Made by a program: the position numbers and the translations under genes. From the NCBI RefSeq assembly GCF_004014805.1, contig NZ_ATDN01000007.1:1-64000 (forward strand): a stretch of 64,000 bases of DNA, in the 5' to 3' direction. The number at the start of each line of letters is the position of its first letter. Position 1 is the stretch's first letter. The notes beneath the pieces were generated by a model. The model ran no database searches and had not been told where the DNA came from. It saw only the letters and a program-made list of their open reading frames with translations. Positions 29,295-38,067 of the stretch are shown here, piece after piece. This stretch comes from Mycolicibacterium elephantis DSM 44368 (lineage in GTDB: Bacteria > Actinomycetota > Actinomycetes > Mycobacteriales > Mycobacteriaceae).

Positions 29295-29348
29295 CCCCGT
29301 TACCCTACGTCGGTCCCGGTCGCCGAGGCTGACGTTTGCTGCACAAGT

Positions 29349-30242
29349 TCAGTTCCGGAGATCGACGTGATCCCAGAACGCACCCGCACGATCGGCGATC
29401 TCGGTCGCGTATTCGCCGTTGATGGCGTGGGAGGCGTCCGGCCACAGTTCGACCTGTCCGCGCGGCAACAGCTTTCGCGCCCGTGCCGCGGCGCGGCCGG
29501 CGTCGTGCATCACGCTGCGGCCCCCGATGAGCGCCAACACCGGGATGTCGAGCGACCTCAACTGCTCGTCGGTGATGAGCTTGGGCATCGCCTTGCGTAT
29601 CACGTAATCGGTGGAACCGGCGGAGATCAGTGCGGCCTCGGGCAGCGAGGCGTCGACCTCGCCGCCGCCGGAGATCCAGCTGAGCACTCGCCTGCGCAGG
29701 CGGTCCGGGACCCCGGGTAGAAACAGCGTCGGCGAGGCCAGCACCGCCTTGACGGCGATCGGAGCGAACGTGAACACCGGATCGAGCACCACCAGTGAGG
29801 CCGCCCGTCCCGGCCGGCGTACCGCATAGTTGACCACGGTCCAGCCGCCGATCGACACGCCCATGAGGTGCACGCGGTCCAAGCTCAGCGCATCGAGCGC
29901 GTCGTCGAGCCACTGGGCCTCGTCGTCGGGTCCGGTGATCGGCTTGCGCTGCACGGACATTCCGGCCTCACCCAGCAGGTCGACCCCGAGCACGGGGCGG
30001 TGTTCCAGCAGCGCCGGGATGTTGGCCCGCCACATCGGCGTCGACGCGTTGCGCCCCGGTAGCACCAAGACCGGCGTTCCGTCGGTGGCCCCGTCGAACC
30101 GGTACGTCCGCACGGTTCCGAACCGTGTTGGCACGTCACGGGTTTGGCTGACCGGCGGCAATCCGGTCATCGCCTTCTGATAGACGTCGAGAAAGTGTGC
30201 GCGGGCCCGGTCGTTCTTGAAGTCCCCGACCCGGCTCGGCAC
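29349..30242 (-). CDS. Alpha/beta-hydrolase downstream of glmS
   Basis: 297 residues from a GTG that overlaps the last base of the glmS stop (TAGTG). Hydrolase motifs: VLVLPGRNASTPMWRANIP (oxyanion hole), MGVSIGGWTVV (serine nucleophile), ALIGGRSVM (acid region) and WPDASHAINGEYA (catalytic His). Complete triad, substrate unknown. Translational coupling to glmS is suggested by the overlap. It takes the place of the two membrane proteins found here in M. tuberculosis. Confidence 0.87.
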   Translation of the reverse strand: MPSRVGDFKNDRARAHFLDVYQKAMTGLPPVSQTRDVPTRFGTVRTYRFDGATDGTPVLVLPGRNASTPMWRANIPALLEHRPVLGVDLLGEAGMSVQRKPITGPDDEAQWLDDALDALSLDRVHLMGVSIGGWTVVNYAVRRPGRAASLVVLDPVFTFAPIAVKAVLASPTLFLPGVPDRLRRRVLSWISGGGEVDASLPEAALISAGSTDYVIRKAMPKLITDEQLRSLDIPVLALIGGRSVMHDAGRAAARARKLLPRGQVELWPDASHAINGEYATEIADRAGAFWDHVDLRN

Positions 30243-32116
30243 TATTCGACGGTGACCGACTTGGCCAGGTTGCGGGGCTTGTCGACGTCGTAGCCGCGGG
30301 CCTGCGCGACGCCTGCGGCGAAGACCTGCAGCGGGATGGTCGACAGCAGCGGCTGGAACAGCGTCGACACCGTCGGTATCTCGATCAGGTGGTCGGCGTA
30401 CGGCTGGACCGTGTCGTCGCCCTCCTCGGCGATCACGATGGTGACCGCGCCGCGCGCCTGGATCTCGCGGATGTTGGACAGCAGCTTGGCGTGCAGCATC
30501 GGCGCGTTCTTCGGCGAGGGCATCACCACGATGACCGGCAGGTCGTCTTCGATCAGCGCGATGGGGCCGTGCTTGAGCTCACCGGCGGCGAAACCCTCGG
30601 CGTGCATATACGCGAGTTCCTTGAGCTTCAGCGCGCCTTCGAGGGCCACGGGATAGCCGACGTGGCGGCCGAGGAACAGCACGGTGTGCGACTGCGCGAA
30701 TTTGTGCGCGAGTTCACGCACCGGCTCCATGACGTCCAGCACCCTGGACACCAGGTCGGGCATGGCCTCCAGCTCGCGGTACTCGCGTTCCACCTCGTCG
30801 GGATACTTGGTGCCGCGGGCCTGCGCAAGTGCCAGGCCGACAAGGTAATTGGCGGCGATCTGCGCGAGGAACGTCTTGGTGGACGCGACGCCGATCTCCG
30901 GCCCGGCGCGGGTGTAGAGCACCGCGTCGCATTCTCGCGGGATCTGGCTTCCGTTGGTGTTACAGATGGCCAGCACCTTGGCCTTCTGCTCCTTGGCGTG
31001 CCGCACCGCCTCGAGCGTGTCGGCGGTCTCACCGGACTGCGAGATCGCCACGACGAGGGTGTGCCGGTCCAAAACCGGGTCCCGGTACCGGAATTCGCTG
31101 GCCAGCTCGGCCTCCACGGGCAGTCGAGTCCAGTGCTCGATCGCGTACTTGGCGAGCAGCCCGGAGTGGAAGGCGGTGCCGCAGGCCACCACGAAGACCT
31201 TGTCGATCTCGCGCAGCTCCTGATCGGAGAGCCGTTGCTCGTCGAGCACGATCCGGCCGTCGGCGAAATGACCGAGCAAGGTGTCGGAGACGGCGGCGGG
31301 TTGCTCCGCGATCTCCTTGAGCATGAAGTACTCGTAGCCACCCTTTTCGGCGGCCGAGATGTCCCAGTCGATATGAAACGACCGGGCGCTTGCGCCGTCG
31401 TCGGCGCCGTCGAAGTCGGTGATGCGATATCCGTCCGCGGTGACCACCACCGCCTGGTCCTGGCCCAGTTCGACGGCGTCGCGGGTGTGTTCGATGAATG
31501 CCGCCACATCCGAGCCGACGAACATCTCACCGTCACCGACGCCGAGGACCAGCGGAGTCGAGCGCCGCGCGGCGACGATCGTGCCCGGATCGTCGGCGTT
31601 GGCGAACACCAGCGTGAAGTGGCCCTCGAGCCGGCGAAGCACGGCCAGCGCGGAGGCCGCGAAGTCGCCGGCCGTGGGGCCGTGCCGGTACTGCCAGGAC
31701 ACCAGGTGCACCGCGACCTCGGTGTCGGTGTCGCTGGCGAACTCCACCCCGGTCTTCTCGAGCTCGGCGCGCAGCGCGGCGTAGTTCTCGATGATGCCGT
31801 TGTGGACGACGGCGAACTTGCCGGTGCCGTCGCGGTGCGGATGGGCGTTGCGGTCGGTGGGTCTGCCGTGGGTGGCCCAGCGGGTGTGGCCGAGCCCGGT
31901 GGTGCCTGCCAGGCTCGCCGCTCCGGTGGCGCTGAGCTCGGCTTCCAGGTTGGCCAGCCGGCCGGCGCGCCGACGCACGGTCAGGCCGCCGTGGCCGTCG
32001 AGCAGGGCGACCCCCGACGAGTCGTATCCGCGGTACTCCATCCGGCGTAGCGAGTCGACGACGATGTCGCAAGCAGGGCGTTGCCCCACGTAGCCGACGA
32101 TTCCGCACATAGCCAT
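30242..32116 (-). CDS. glmS: Glutamine-fructose-6-phosphate aminotransferase GlmS
   Basis: 624 residues in this frame. MCGIVGYVGQ gives the catalytic Cys after removal of Met; that ATG is at 32110, two codons after the outermost ATG. The N-terminal glutaminase domain (about 1-235) is followed by two SIS sugar-isomerase domains (SQSGETADTLEAV and HVGYPVALEGALKLKELAY) and the LAKSVTVE C-terminal loop. First step of UDP-GlcNAc synthesis, completed by GlmM encoded 9 kb away. No clear Shine-Dalgarno precedes it, so a leaderless message is possible. No glmS ribozyme is seen. Confidence 0.97.
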   Translation of the reverse strand: MAMCGIVGYVGQRPACDIVVDSLRRMEYRGYDSSGVALLDGHGGLTVRRRAGRLANLEAELSATGAASLAGTTGLGHTRWATHGRPTDRNAHPHRDGTGKFAVVHNGIIENYAALRAELEKTGVEFASDTDTEVAVHLVSWQYRHGPTAGDFAASALAVLRRLEGHFTLVFANADDPGTIVAARRSTPLVLGVGDGEMFVGSDVAAFIEHTRDAVELGQDQAVVVTADGYRITDFDGADDGASARSFHIDWDISAAEKGGYEYFMLKEIAEQPAAVSDTLLGHFADGRIVLDEQRLSDQELREIDKVFVVACGTAFHSGLLAKYAIEHWTRLPVEAELASEFRYRDPVLDRHTLVVAISQSGETADTLEAVRHAKEQKAKVLAICNTNGSQIPRECDAVLYTRAGPEIGVASTKTFLAQIAANYLVGLALAQARGTKYPDEVEREYRELEAMPDLVSRVLDVMEPVRELAHKFAQSHTVLFLGRHVGYPVALEGALKLKELAYMHAEGFAAGELKHGPIALIEDDLPVIVVMPSPKNAPMLHAKLLSNIREIQARGAVTIVIAEEGDDTVQPYADHLIEIPTVSTLFQPLLSTIPLQVFAAGVAQARGYDVDKPRNLAKSVTVE

Positions 32117-32165
32117 AAAGGGTAGTGCAAGAGCTGCGTCACACCCGCTGCGCTACGGTTCGGAG

Positions 32166-33020
32166 GTGGCCAGCACGAAGAAGCTCTTCACTGCGTTGAC
32201 CCGGCGCGGACCGCACCGCGTTTTGCGTGGTGACCTGGCATTTGCCGGTCTTCCCGGCGTCGTGTTCACCCCGGAGTCGGGGATGAACCTCCCGGGGGTG
32301 GCCTTCGGTCACGATTGGGTGGCAAAAGCCGACCGCTATCACGGCACGCTGGAGCATCTGGCGTCGTGGGGCATCGTCGCGGCGGCGCCCGACACCGAGA
32401 CGGGATTGGCCCCCTCGGTCATCAATTTCGCCTTTGACCTGGGCACCGCGCTGGACATCATCACCGGCGTGCGGCTGGGGCCCGGCAAGATCAGCGTGCA
32501 CCCGACCAAGCTGGGCGTCGTCGGTCACGGTTTCGGCGGTTCGGCGGCGGTGTTCACGGCGGCTGGGATTCCGGCCGGGCCGCACGCCCCGAAAGCCGTC
32601 GTCGCGGCGTTTCCCAGCGTCACCAGGCCGGCGGCAGAGGAACCGGCGGCGACGCTTGCCGTGCCCGGCCTGGTGCTGACCGCCCCGGGTGACCCGATGA
32701 CATTGCGGTCCAATGCGGTGGAGCTGAGCCGCGCCTGGAAGACGGCCACGCTGCGCACGATGAACAAGGCCAAGGCTGGCGGGCTGATCGAAGGCCGCAG
32801 GCTGGCCCGTGCGGTGGGGCTGCCCGGCGCCGATCGCAGCACTCAGAAGGCGGTGCGGGCGCTGATCACGGGCTACCTGCTGCACCTGCTCACCGGCGAC
32901 AAGACCTACCGCGACTTCGCCGACCCGGAGGCCGCGCTGCCCAAGGCGCCCGCGGTCGACCCGTTCTCCGACGATCCGGTGGACCTGCAGGACAAGGTCG
33001 TCGCCCTGCTGAAACCCTAG
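32166..33020 (+). CDS. Alpha/beta-hydrolase-like protein without serine nucleophile (Rv3438 type)
   Basis: 284 residues. The fold is that of dienelactone-hydrolase or chlorophyllase-like proteins (VVFTPESGMNLPGVAFGHDWVAK; VPGLVLTAPGDPMTLRSN), but the nucleophile elbow reads VVGHGFGGSAAV, with Gly in place of the catalytic Ser. Position and length match the conserved mycobacterial protein between glmS and the Rv3439c group. It may be a binding or non-hydrolytic protein. Divergent from glmS, 14 bp before the next gene. Confidence 0.75.
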   Translation: MASTKKLFTALTRRGPHRVLRGDLAFAGLPGVVFTPESGMNLPGVAFGHDWVAKADRYHGTLEHLASWGIVAAAPDTETGLAPSVINFAFDLGTALDIITGVRLGPGKISVHPTKLGVVGHGFGGSAAVFTAAGIPAGPHAPKAVVAAFPSVTRPAAEEPAATLAVPGLVLTAPGDPMTLRSNAVELSRAWKTATLRTMNKAKAGGLIEGRRLARAVGLPGADRSTQKAVRALITGYLLHLLTGDKTYRDFADPEAALPKAPAVDPFSDDPVDLQDKVVALLKP

Positions 33021-33033
33021 GAGCCGTACCGCT

Positions 33034-34074
33034 GTGCGCACCGGAATCTTCCTGAGCTACGCCGGCGGCTTCCTCGACGCCGTCGAGGAGGTCGTCGAGC
33101 TGGAGAAAGTCGGCGTCGACATCGCGCTGGTGGCCGAGGCCTACTCCTTCGACGCGATCAGCCAGCTGGGCTTCCTGGCGGCCAGGACGTCGCGGATCGA
33201 GTTGGGCACCGGCGTCGTTCCGATCTACATCCGCACGCCGACCTTGCTTGCGATGACGGCCGCGGGCCTCGACTACGTCTCCGGCGGCCGGTTCCGGCTC
33301 GGCATCGGCACCTCGGGGCCGCAGGTGATGGAGGGTTTCCACGGTGTGCCGTTCGACGCGCCGTTGGGCCGCACCCGCGAGGTGGTGGAGATCTGCAGGC
33401 AGGTCTGGCGTCGCGAGAACGTGCAGTACGACGGCAAGCACTACCAGATTCCGTTGCCGGCGGACCGGGGCACCGGCCTGGGCAAACCGCTGCACCTGAT
33501 CAACCACCCTGTGCGCGACCGCATTCCGGTGACCATCGCCGCGCTTGGCCCCAAGAACGTGGAGCTGACCGCGGAGATCGCCGAGGGCTGGCAGCCGGTG
33601 TTCTTCTACCCGGAGAAGGCCGACGAGGTGTGGGGGTCATCGCTGCGGGCGGGGTTCGCGAAGCGGGATATCTCACTGGGGCCGTTGGATGTGATGGTCA
33701 GCGCGACGTTGGCGATCGGTGATGACGTCGAGGATCGGTTGTCTTGGGCGAAGCCACAATTGGCGTTGTACATCGGCGGCATGGGAGCGCGGGGGCGCAA
33801 CTTCTACCACAACCTCGCGACCCGATACGGGTACGGCGCAGTGGCCGATCACATCCAGGACCTCTACCTCGCGGGTAAGAAGGTCGAAGCGATCAACGCG
33901 GTGCCCGACGAGTTGGTCCGTCAGGTCTCCCTTGTCGGGCCACGGGGATTCGTGAAGGAACGGCTGGCGGCGTTCGCGGAGGCCGGCGTCACGACGATGC
34001 TGGTGCATCCGCTCGCCGGCGATCGGCGCGAATCGGTGCGCTTTGTCGAGGAGCTGCAGTCGCTGCTGCCGTAG
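33034..34074 (+). CDS. Luciferase-like (LLM) F420-dependent oxidoreductase
   Basis: 346 residues from a GTG with AGGAGCC 12 nt before it. Bacterial luciferase-fold TIM barrel: FLSYAGGFLDAVEEVVELEKVGVDIALVAEAY at the N-terminus, then TSRIELGTGVVPIYIRTPTLLAMTAAGLDYVSGGRFRLGIGTSGPQV, the usual cofactor-binding core of F420-dependent members. It probably reduces or oxidises a small lipid or xenobiotic; substrate not predictable. Follows the Rv3438-type gene by 13 bp, likely one operon. Confidence 0.9.
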   Translation: MRTGIFLSYAGGFLDAVEEVVELEKVGVDIALVAEAYSFDAISQLGFLAARTSRIELGTGVVPIYIRTPTLLAMTAAGLDYVSGGRFRLGIGTSGPQVMEGFHGVPFDAPLGRTREVVEICRQVWRRENVQYDGKHYQIPLPADRGTGLGKPLHLINHPVRDRIPVTIAALGPKNVELTAEIAEGWQPVFFYPEKADEVWGSSLRAGFAKRDISLGPLDVMVSATLAIGDDVEDRLSWAKPQLALYIGGMGARGRNFYHNLATRYGYGAVADHIQDLYLAGKKVEAINAVPDELVRQVSLVGPRGFVKERLAAFAEAGVTTMLVHPLAGDRRESVRFVEELQSLLP

Positions 34075-34078
34075 CCGA

Positions 34079-34220
34079 TTAACCGAATCGGCGGCGTACC
34101 TGTAGAGTGGGTGCAGCGGCATCTTCTGTTCTGCCTTTTGCCGCTTCTCGATCGTCATACCGAGCGCCGCGGAACGATCCGCGCCGGGCAGGACGACCAT
34201 CTGACTTTCGGAGTTTTTTC
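34079..34220 (+). promoter_or_regulatory. Possible promoter and leader of the RNA helicase gene
   Basis: TTAACC (34079-34084) and an extended TGTAGAGT around 34101-34108 (18-bp spacing) could be a promoter just behind the LLM gene. A leader of about 110 nt with T-rich runs and GAGTTTTTTTCTTG before the start codon would follow. Long leaders are common on cold-inducible DEAD-box helicase genes. No defined structure is proven. Confidence 0.3.
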
Positions 34221-35522
34221 TTGTCTGTTCAAAACACTTGTGGCACAAGCGTGCCCACCTTCGCTGACCTCGGCCTTCCTGAGGCCGTCGTCGCCGTCCT
34301 CGCCGCCAACGGCGCCGAGACCCCGTTCCCGATCCAGGCGGCGACGCTGCCCGACTCGCTGGCGGGCCGTGACGTGCTCGGCCGGGGTCGCACCGGATCC
34401 GGTAAGACTTACGCGTTTCTGTTGCCGATGGTGACGAGGCTCACTGCACACCGCGCCAAGCGGGTGTCCGGCCGGCCGCGGGCGGTCATCCTCGCGCCCA
34501 CACGCGAACTCGTGTCGCAGATCGCCGCATCGCTGGCGCCGCTGGCCGCCGCGACCGACCTTCGCACGGTGACGATCTTCGGCGGCGTCGGTCCCCAACC
34601 GCAGATTCAGAAGCTGCGTGCCGGCGTCGACGTCGTGATCGCATGCCCCGGTCGCCTGGAAGACCATGTGCGGTCGGGCCATGCCGACTTGTCCGCCGTC
34701 GAGATCTCGATCCTCGACGAGGCCGACCACATGGCCGATCTGGGGTTCTTGCCGCCGGTGAAACGGTTGCTGGACAAGACTCCGCGCGATGGGCAGCGAA
34801 TGCTGTTCTCCGCCACATTGGATGGCGGCGTGGACGTGTTGGTCAAGCGGTACCTGAACAACCCTGTGGTGCACAGCGTGGATTCGGTGGAGGCACCGGT
34901 CACGGCGATGGAACATCATGTGCTGCATGTCGACAAGGCGGCGCGCATCAACGTGCTGACCGACCTTGCCGCATCACCCGGTCGCACCATCGTCTTCGCT
35001 CGCACCAAGCACGGAGCCAAAGCTCTTACCCGGCAGTTGAATTCGCGCGGTATTCCCGCAGTCGAGTTGCACGGCAACCTGTCTCAGAATGCTCGCACAC
35101 GCAACCTCGCGGCGTTCTCGGACGGTTCGGCGACCGTGATGGTGGCGACGGACATCGCTGCACGGGGAATCCATGTCGACAACGTGAACCTCGTCGTACA
35201 CGCCGATCCGCCGGTGGAGCACAAGGCGTACCTGCATCGATCCGGCCGGACCGCACGCGCGGGGGCCGACGGCACGGTGGTGACGCTGATGCTCGACGAC
35301 CAGGTGCACGACGTGCGCCGGCTGGTCCGCAAAGCGGGCGTGAAACCGACGATCACGCGGTTCAACGGTGCGTCACACCCGGTTTTGCACGAGATTGCGC
35401 CGGGCGAACGGACGTTCTCGAAGGCCTTTGTGGCCAACCGGCCGGAGCCCACCGCGCCGCAGCGCCCGCGTCGACGCCGGCCGTCTCGGCGGAGACGTCC
35501 GGCTGGAGCCGCAGCCGGCTAG
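34221..35522 (+). CDS. DEAD-box RNA helicase (RhlE type)
   Basis: 433 residues from a TTG at 34221, chosen because GGAG lies 7 nt before it and the product then begins with the family pattern SVQNTCGTSVPTFADLGLP. Q motif PFPIQAATLP, Walker A RTGSGKT, PTRELVSQIA, DEAD box LDEADHMADLGF, SAT motif FSATLDGGV, and motif VI HRSGRTARAGADG are all present. It ends with a basic RPRRRRPSRRRR tail that would bind RNA. Likely a ribosome-assembly or mRNA-turnover helicase. Confidence 0.93.
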   Translation: MSVQNTCGTSVPTFADLGLPEAVVAVLAANGAETPFPIQAATLPDSLAGRDVLGRGRTGSGKTYAFLLPMVTRLTAHRAKRVSGRPRAVILAPTRELVSQIAASLAPLAAATDLRTVTIFGGVGPQPQIQKLRAGVDVVIACPGRLEDHVRSGHADLSAVEISILDEADHMADLGFLPPVKRLLDKTPRDGQRMLFSATLDGGVDVLVKRYLNNPVVHSVDSVEAPVTAMEHHVLHVDKAARINVLTDLAASPGRTIVFARTKHGAKALTRQLNSRGIPAVELHGNLSQNARTRNLAAFSDGSATVMVATDIAARGIHVDNVNLVVHADPPVEHKAYLHRSGRTARAGADGTVVTLMLDDQVHDVRRLVRKAGVKPTITRFNGASHPVLHEIAPGERTFSKAFVANRPEPTAPQRPRRRRPSRRRRPAGAAAG

Positions 35523-35603
35523 AAGCCCGCGACCCCTGAACCTCCGATAAGCCGCTGACCTGCGGGGTCTGTTTTGTCAGACCCCTTTGGCAGTATCGAA
35601 CGT

Positions 35604-37382
35604 ATGTTCGGGTTTGAGTTTCGGTCGGTCGAGGAGGCCGATCTGGTGGCCGAGATCCAGGCCTGCACCCGTGTCGAAGCCCAGGCCGCGGCGCGGCGGC
35701 TGGCCGCGATCGGCGAGTTGGCGGCGCGCGCGACCGAACCCGACGACGACGACCGCCAACAGTGGCTGGTGGATCTGTGGGCCTGTGCGGGTGCTGAGGT
35801 GTCGGCGGCGATGGGCATCAGCGACCACCGCGCCAAACAACAACTGGCCATCGGGCTCGCTTTGCGCGAGCGGCTACCCAAGGTCGCCGCCCTGTTCAGC
35901 ACCGGGGCGATCAGCGCGACGTTGGTGTCCACCATCACCTGGCGCACCCACCTGGTCATCAGCGCCGAGTTGGCCGCCCGTATCGATACCGCGATCGCCG
36001 AGCACGCCCGCGGGTGGGGAGCCCTGTCACAACAGCGCCTGCAGTTGGCCATCGACGCGATCGTGGAAACCCACGACCCCGATGCGCGGCGGCGCTTTCA
36101 TGAAGCCGCGCGCCACTGCGATGTGCAGATCGGCAAACCCGATGACGCCACCGGCACCGCCTCGGTCTATGGCCGACTCACCGCCCCCGATGCCGCGCTG
36201 CTACACCAACGCATCCTCGAGCTGAGCACCAGCGTGTGCGATGCGGATCCGCGCAGCGCCGGTCAACGCCGCGCCGCCGCCCTGGGTGCGATCGCCGCCG
36301 GAGCCGAGCAGCTGGCCTGTCACTGCAACAGCCCACAGTGCCCACGCGCCGGGGCCCCCGACCCGCGCGCCACCGCCATCGTCATCCACGCCATCACCAC
36401 CACCCCCACCACTGCGAGCAAGACCACCGCCGGATGCTCCCCTGGTGCCAACCTCATCCCCGAAGACGCCGACTCCGTGGTGGTGCCCGACGACAGCGAG
36501 ACGACTACCGCTACCAATACCGACACCGCTGACGTCGGTGGGTCTGAGAACACCACGACCAAGCCCGAATCACGCAGACCCGATCCGCCCACCCCCACCG
36601 ACGAACCCACCCCGCCGGTCGACGATGAGCCGCCACCCGTGGACGATGAGCCGCCGCCACCGCCGCTCGACGACGAGCCACCACCACCGGTCGACGATGA
36701 GCCACCACCACCGGTCGATGACGAGGCCACCGCGGATGCGTCGGCGACACCAAATAAACCTGCCGTCGGGTCGGTCTATGAGCCGCAGCCGCAACCGGGC
36801 GCTGCGGCGGCGATCATCCTCGGCGGTGGCGGGGTGATCCCCCCAGCCTTGTTGGCCGAACTGATCGCCAACGGCGCCACCGTGCGCAACGTGTATCGCC
36901 CCGAGGACATCGCCGACGCGGGCTACCGGCCGCCGCGGGCCTGCCAACGCTTCATCCGCATGCGCGATCTGACCTGTCGCTTCCCCGGCTGTGACCGCCC
37001 CGCCCAACACTGCGACATCGACCACACCATCCCCTATCCGGCCGGGCGCACCCACCCCTCCAACACCAAATGCTTATGCCGCCTGCATCACTTACTCAAA
37101 ACCTTCTGCGGCTGGCAAGACCACCAATACCCCGACGGCAGCATCGAATGGACCTCCCCCAGCGGACACACCTACACCACCCACCCGCTCAGCCGCATGC
37201 TGTTCCCACACTGGGACACCACCACCGCCGACCTGCCCCCACCCACACACCCACCCCCACCACCTTCAGCCCAACGCCACCTGAAGATGCCCCGCCGACG
37301 ACGCACCCGCGCCGCCGACACCACCACACGCATCAACACCGAACGCAAACTCAACGCCGCGACTCCACCGTCGTACCGCTGA
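35604..37382 (+). CDS. DUF222/HNH endonuclease-domain protein (13E12 repeat family)
   Basis: About 592 residues from an ATG at 35604; the frame extends to a TTG at 35574. N-terminal DUF222 (about 1-230, FEFRSVEEADLVAEIQACTRVEAQ...), a low-complexity acidic/proline linker with repeated PPVDDEPP (about 338-375), and a C-terminal HNH motif (CRFPGCDRPAQHCDIDHTIPY...CRLHH). This family is present in many copies in mycobacterial genomes and is thought to be mobile-DNA derived; activity is unproven. Its 3' end overlaps the convergent Insig-like gene by 32 nt. Confidence 0.9.
   Translation: MFGFEFRSVEEADLVAEIQACTRVEAQAAARRLAAIGELAARATEPDDDDRQQWLVDLWACAGAEVSAAMGISDHRAKQQLAIGLALRERLPKVAALFSTGAISATLVSTITWRTHLVISAELAARIDTAIAEHARGWGALSQQRLQLAIDAIVETHDPDARRRFHEAARHCDVQIGKPDDATGTASVYGRLTAPDAALLHQRILELSTSVCDADPRSAGQRRAAALGAIAAGAEQLACHCNSPQCPRAGAPDPRATAIVIHAITTTPTTASKTTAGCSPGANLIPEDADSVVVPDDSETTTATNTDTADVGGSENTTTKPESRRPDPPTPTDEPTPPVDDEPPPVDDEPPPPPLDDEPPPPVDDEPPPPVDDEATADASATPNKPAVGSVYEPQPQPGAAAAIILGGGGVIPPALLAELIANGATVRNVYRPEDIADAGYRPPRACQRFIRMRDLTCRFPGCDRPAQHCDIDHTIPYPAGRTHPSNTKCLCRLHHLLKTFCGWQDHQYPDGSIEWTSPSGHTYTTHPLSRMLFPHWDTTTADLPPPTHPPPPPSAQRHLKMPRRRRTRAADTTTRINTERKLNAATPPSYR
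36617..36727 (+). repeat. Tandem repeat coding PP-VDDEP units in the DUF222 gene
   Basis: Five imperfect copies of a 24-30 bp unit (variants of GTCGACGATGAGCCGCCACC) encode the acidic/proline linker between DUF222 and HNH. Copy number probably varies between strains by slippage. Confidence 0.8.
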
Positions 37383-37953
37383 ATTCCACGGATGCCCTTC
37401 TCCTGGCCGCGATCTCACCAAGCATCGCCACGACGACACCGAATGCGAAATACAGCGGCGGCAGCCACGGCCCCACGCCGAACAATCCATCGGAGTCATC
37501 GTGATAGGCGAACAAGCCTGCTTTGGCGAGCGCGATCTCGACCGCGGGACCTACGACGGCGGCGAGTGCACCGCACACCACCGACGGCGCGTCTCCCCAT
37601 GCGCACCAGATGATTACCGCCATCGCGATGATCAGCGTCGTGCTCGGTACCGTCGGCGCACCGTGCACCAATGCCGTCGTGACATAGGTCCCGATCACCG
37701 CGGCGACACCAGCGATCCCCTGTCGAACGGTTACGTCAGTCCGCGGATTCGGTAGATGAAGGCGAATCTCGGCGAGTGAGGCGGTGGCCGCACCGACCAG
37801 AATTGGAAACCAAATCGGGCTGCTCCACACGAACGGCACCGCGTCGGTGAAGTATTCGGTCGTTCGGGTGACGACATGGCTGTGGTCGCCGACGAGCGAT
37901 GCCGCCGCGCCCAGCAGGAAGAAGAATGCCAACTCGCGCACACGTAATTTCAC
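37351..37953 (-). CDS. Insig-like membrane protein (mycobacterial MvINS-type homologue)
   Basis: 200 residues with about six transmembrane helices and a short basic tail. It aligns by eye with eukaryotic Insig along its length: AFFFLLGAAASLVGDH for TM1, SSPIWFPILVGAATASLAEI where human Insig has SSAWWVPPCCGTASA, LFAYHDDSDGLFGVGPWLPPLYFAFGVVVAMLGEIAARR where it has the YTSPDFLYVRSWLPC...GNIGRQ end. A homologue from M. vanbaalenii has been crystallised and binds a diacylglycerol-like lipid. It is expected in the cytoplasmic membrane; its role in bacteria is unknown. 3' end overlaps the HNH gene. Confidence 0.8.
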   Translation of the reverse strand: MKLRVRELAFFFLLGAAASLVGDHSHVVTRTTEYFTDAVPFVWSSPIWFPILVGAATASLAEIRLHLPNPRTDVTVRQGIAGVAAVIGTYVTTALVHGAPTVPSTTLIIAMAVIIWCAWGDAPSVVCGALAAVVGPAVEIALAKAGLFAYHDDSDGLFGVGPWLPPLYFAFGVVVAMLGEIAARRRASVEFSGTTVESRR

Positions 37954-38067
37954 GATCGGACCGTACCGCGCCGCCGTTCTATGGTTCGCGAAATGTGCAC
38001 CAGGGCGGTGATTACGCAGCCGTCACAACCCTGGTGTAGAAATCGAGACCCGATCAGTAGCGCAGGA

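Noticed and set aside
30242..32300. glmS ribozyme or glucosamine-responsive leader before glmS
   Set aside because: Only about 50 bp separate glmS from the divergent gene and no matching structure is visible.
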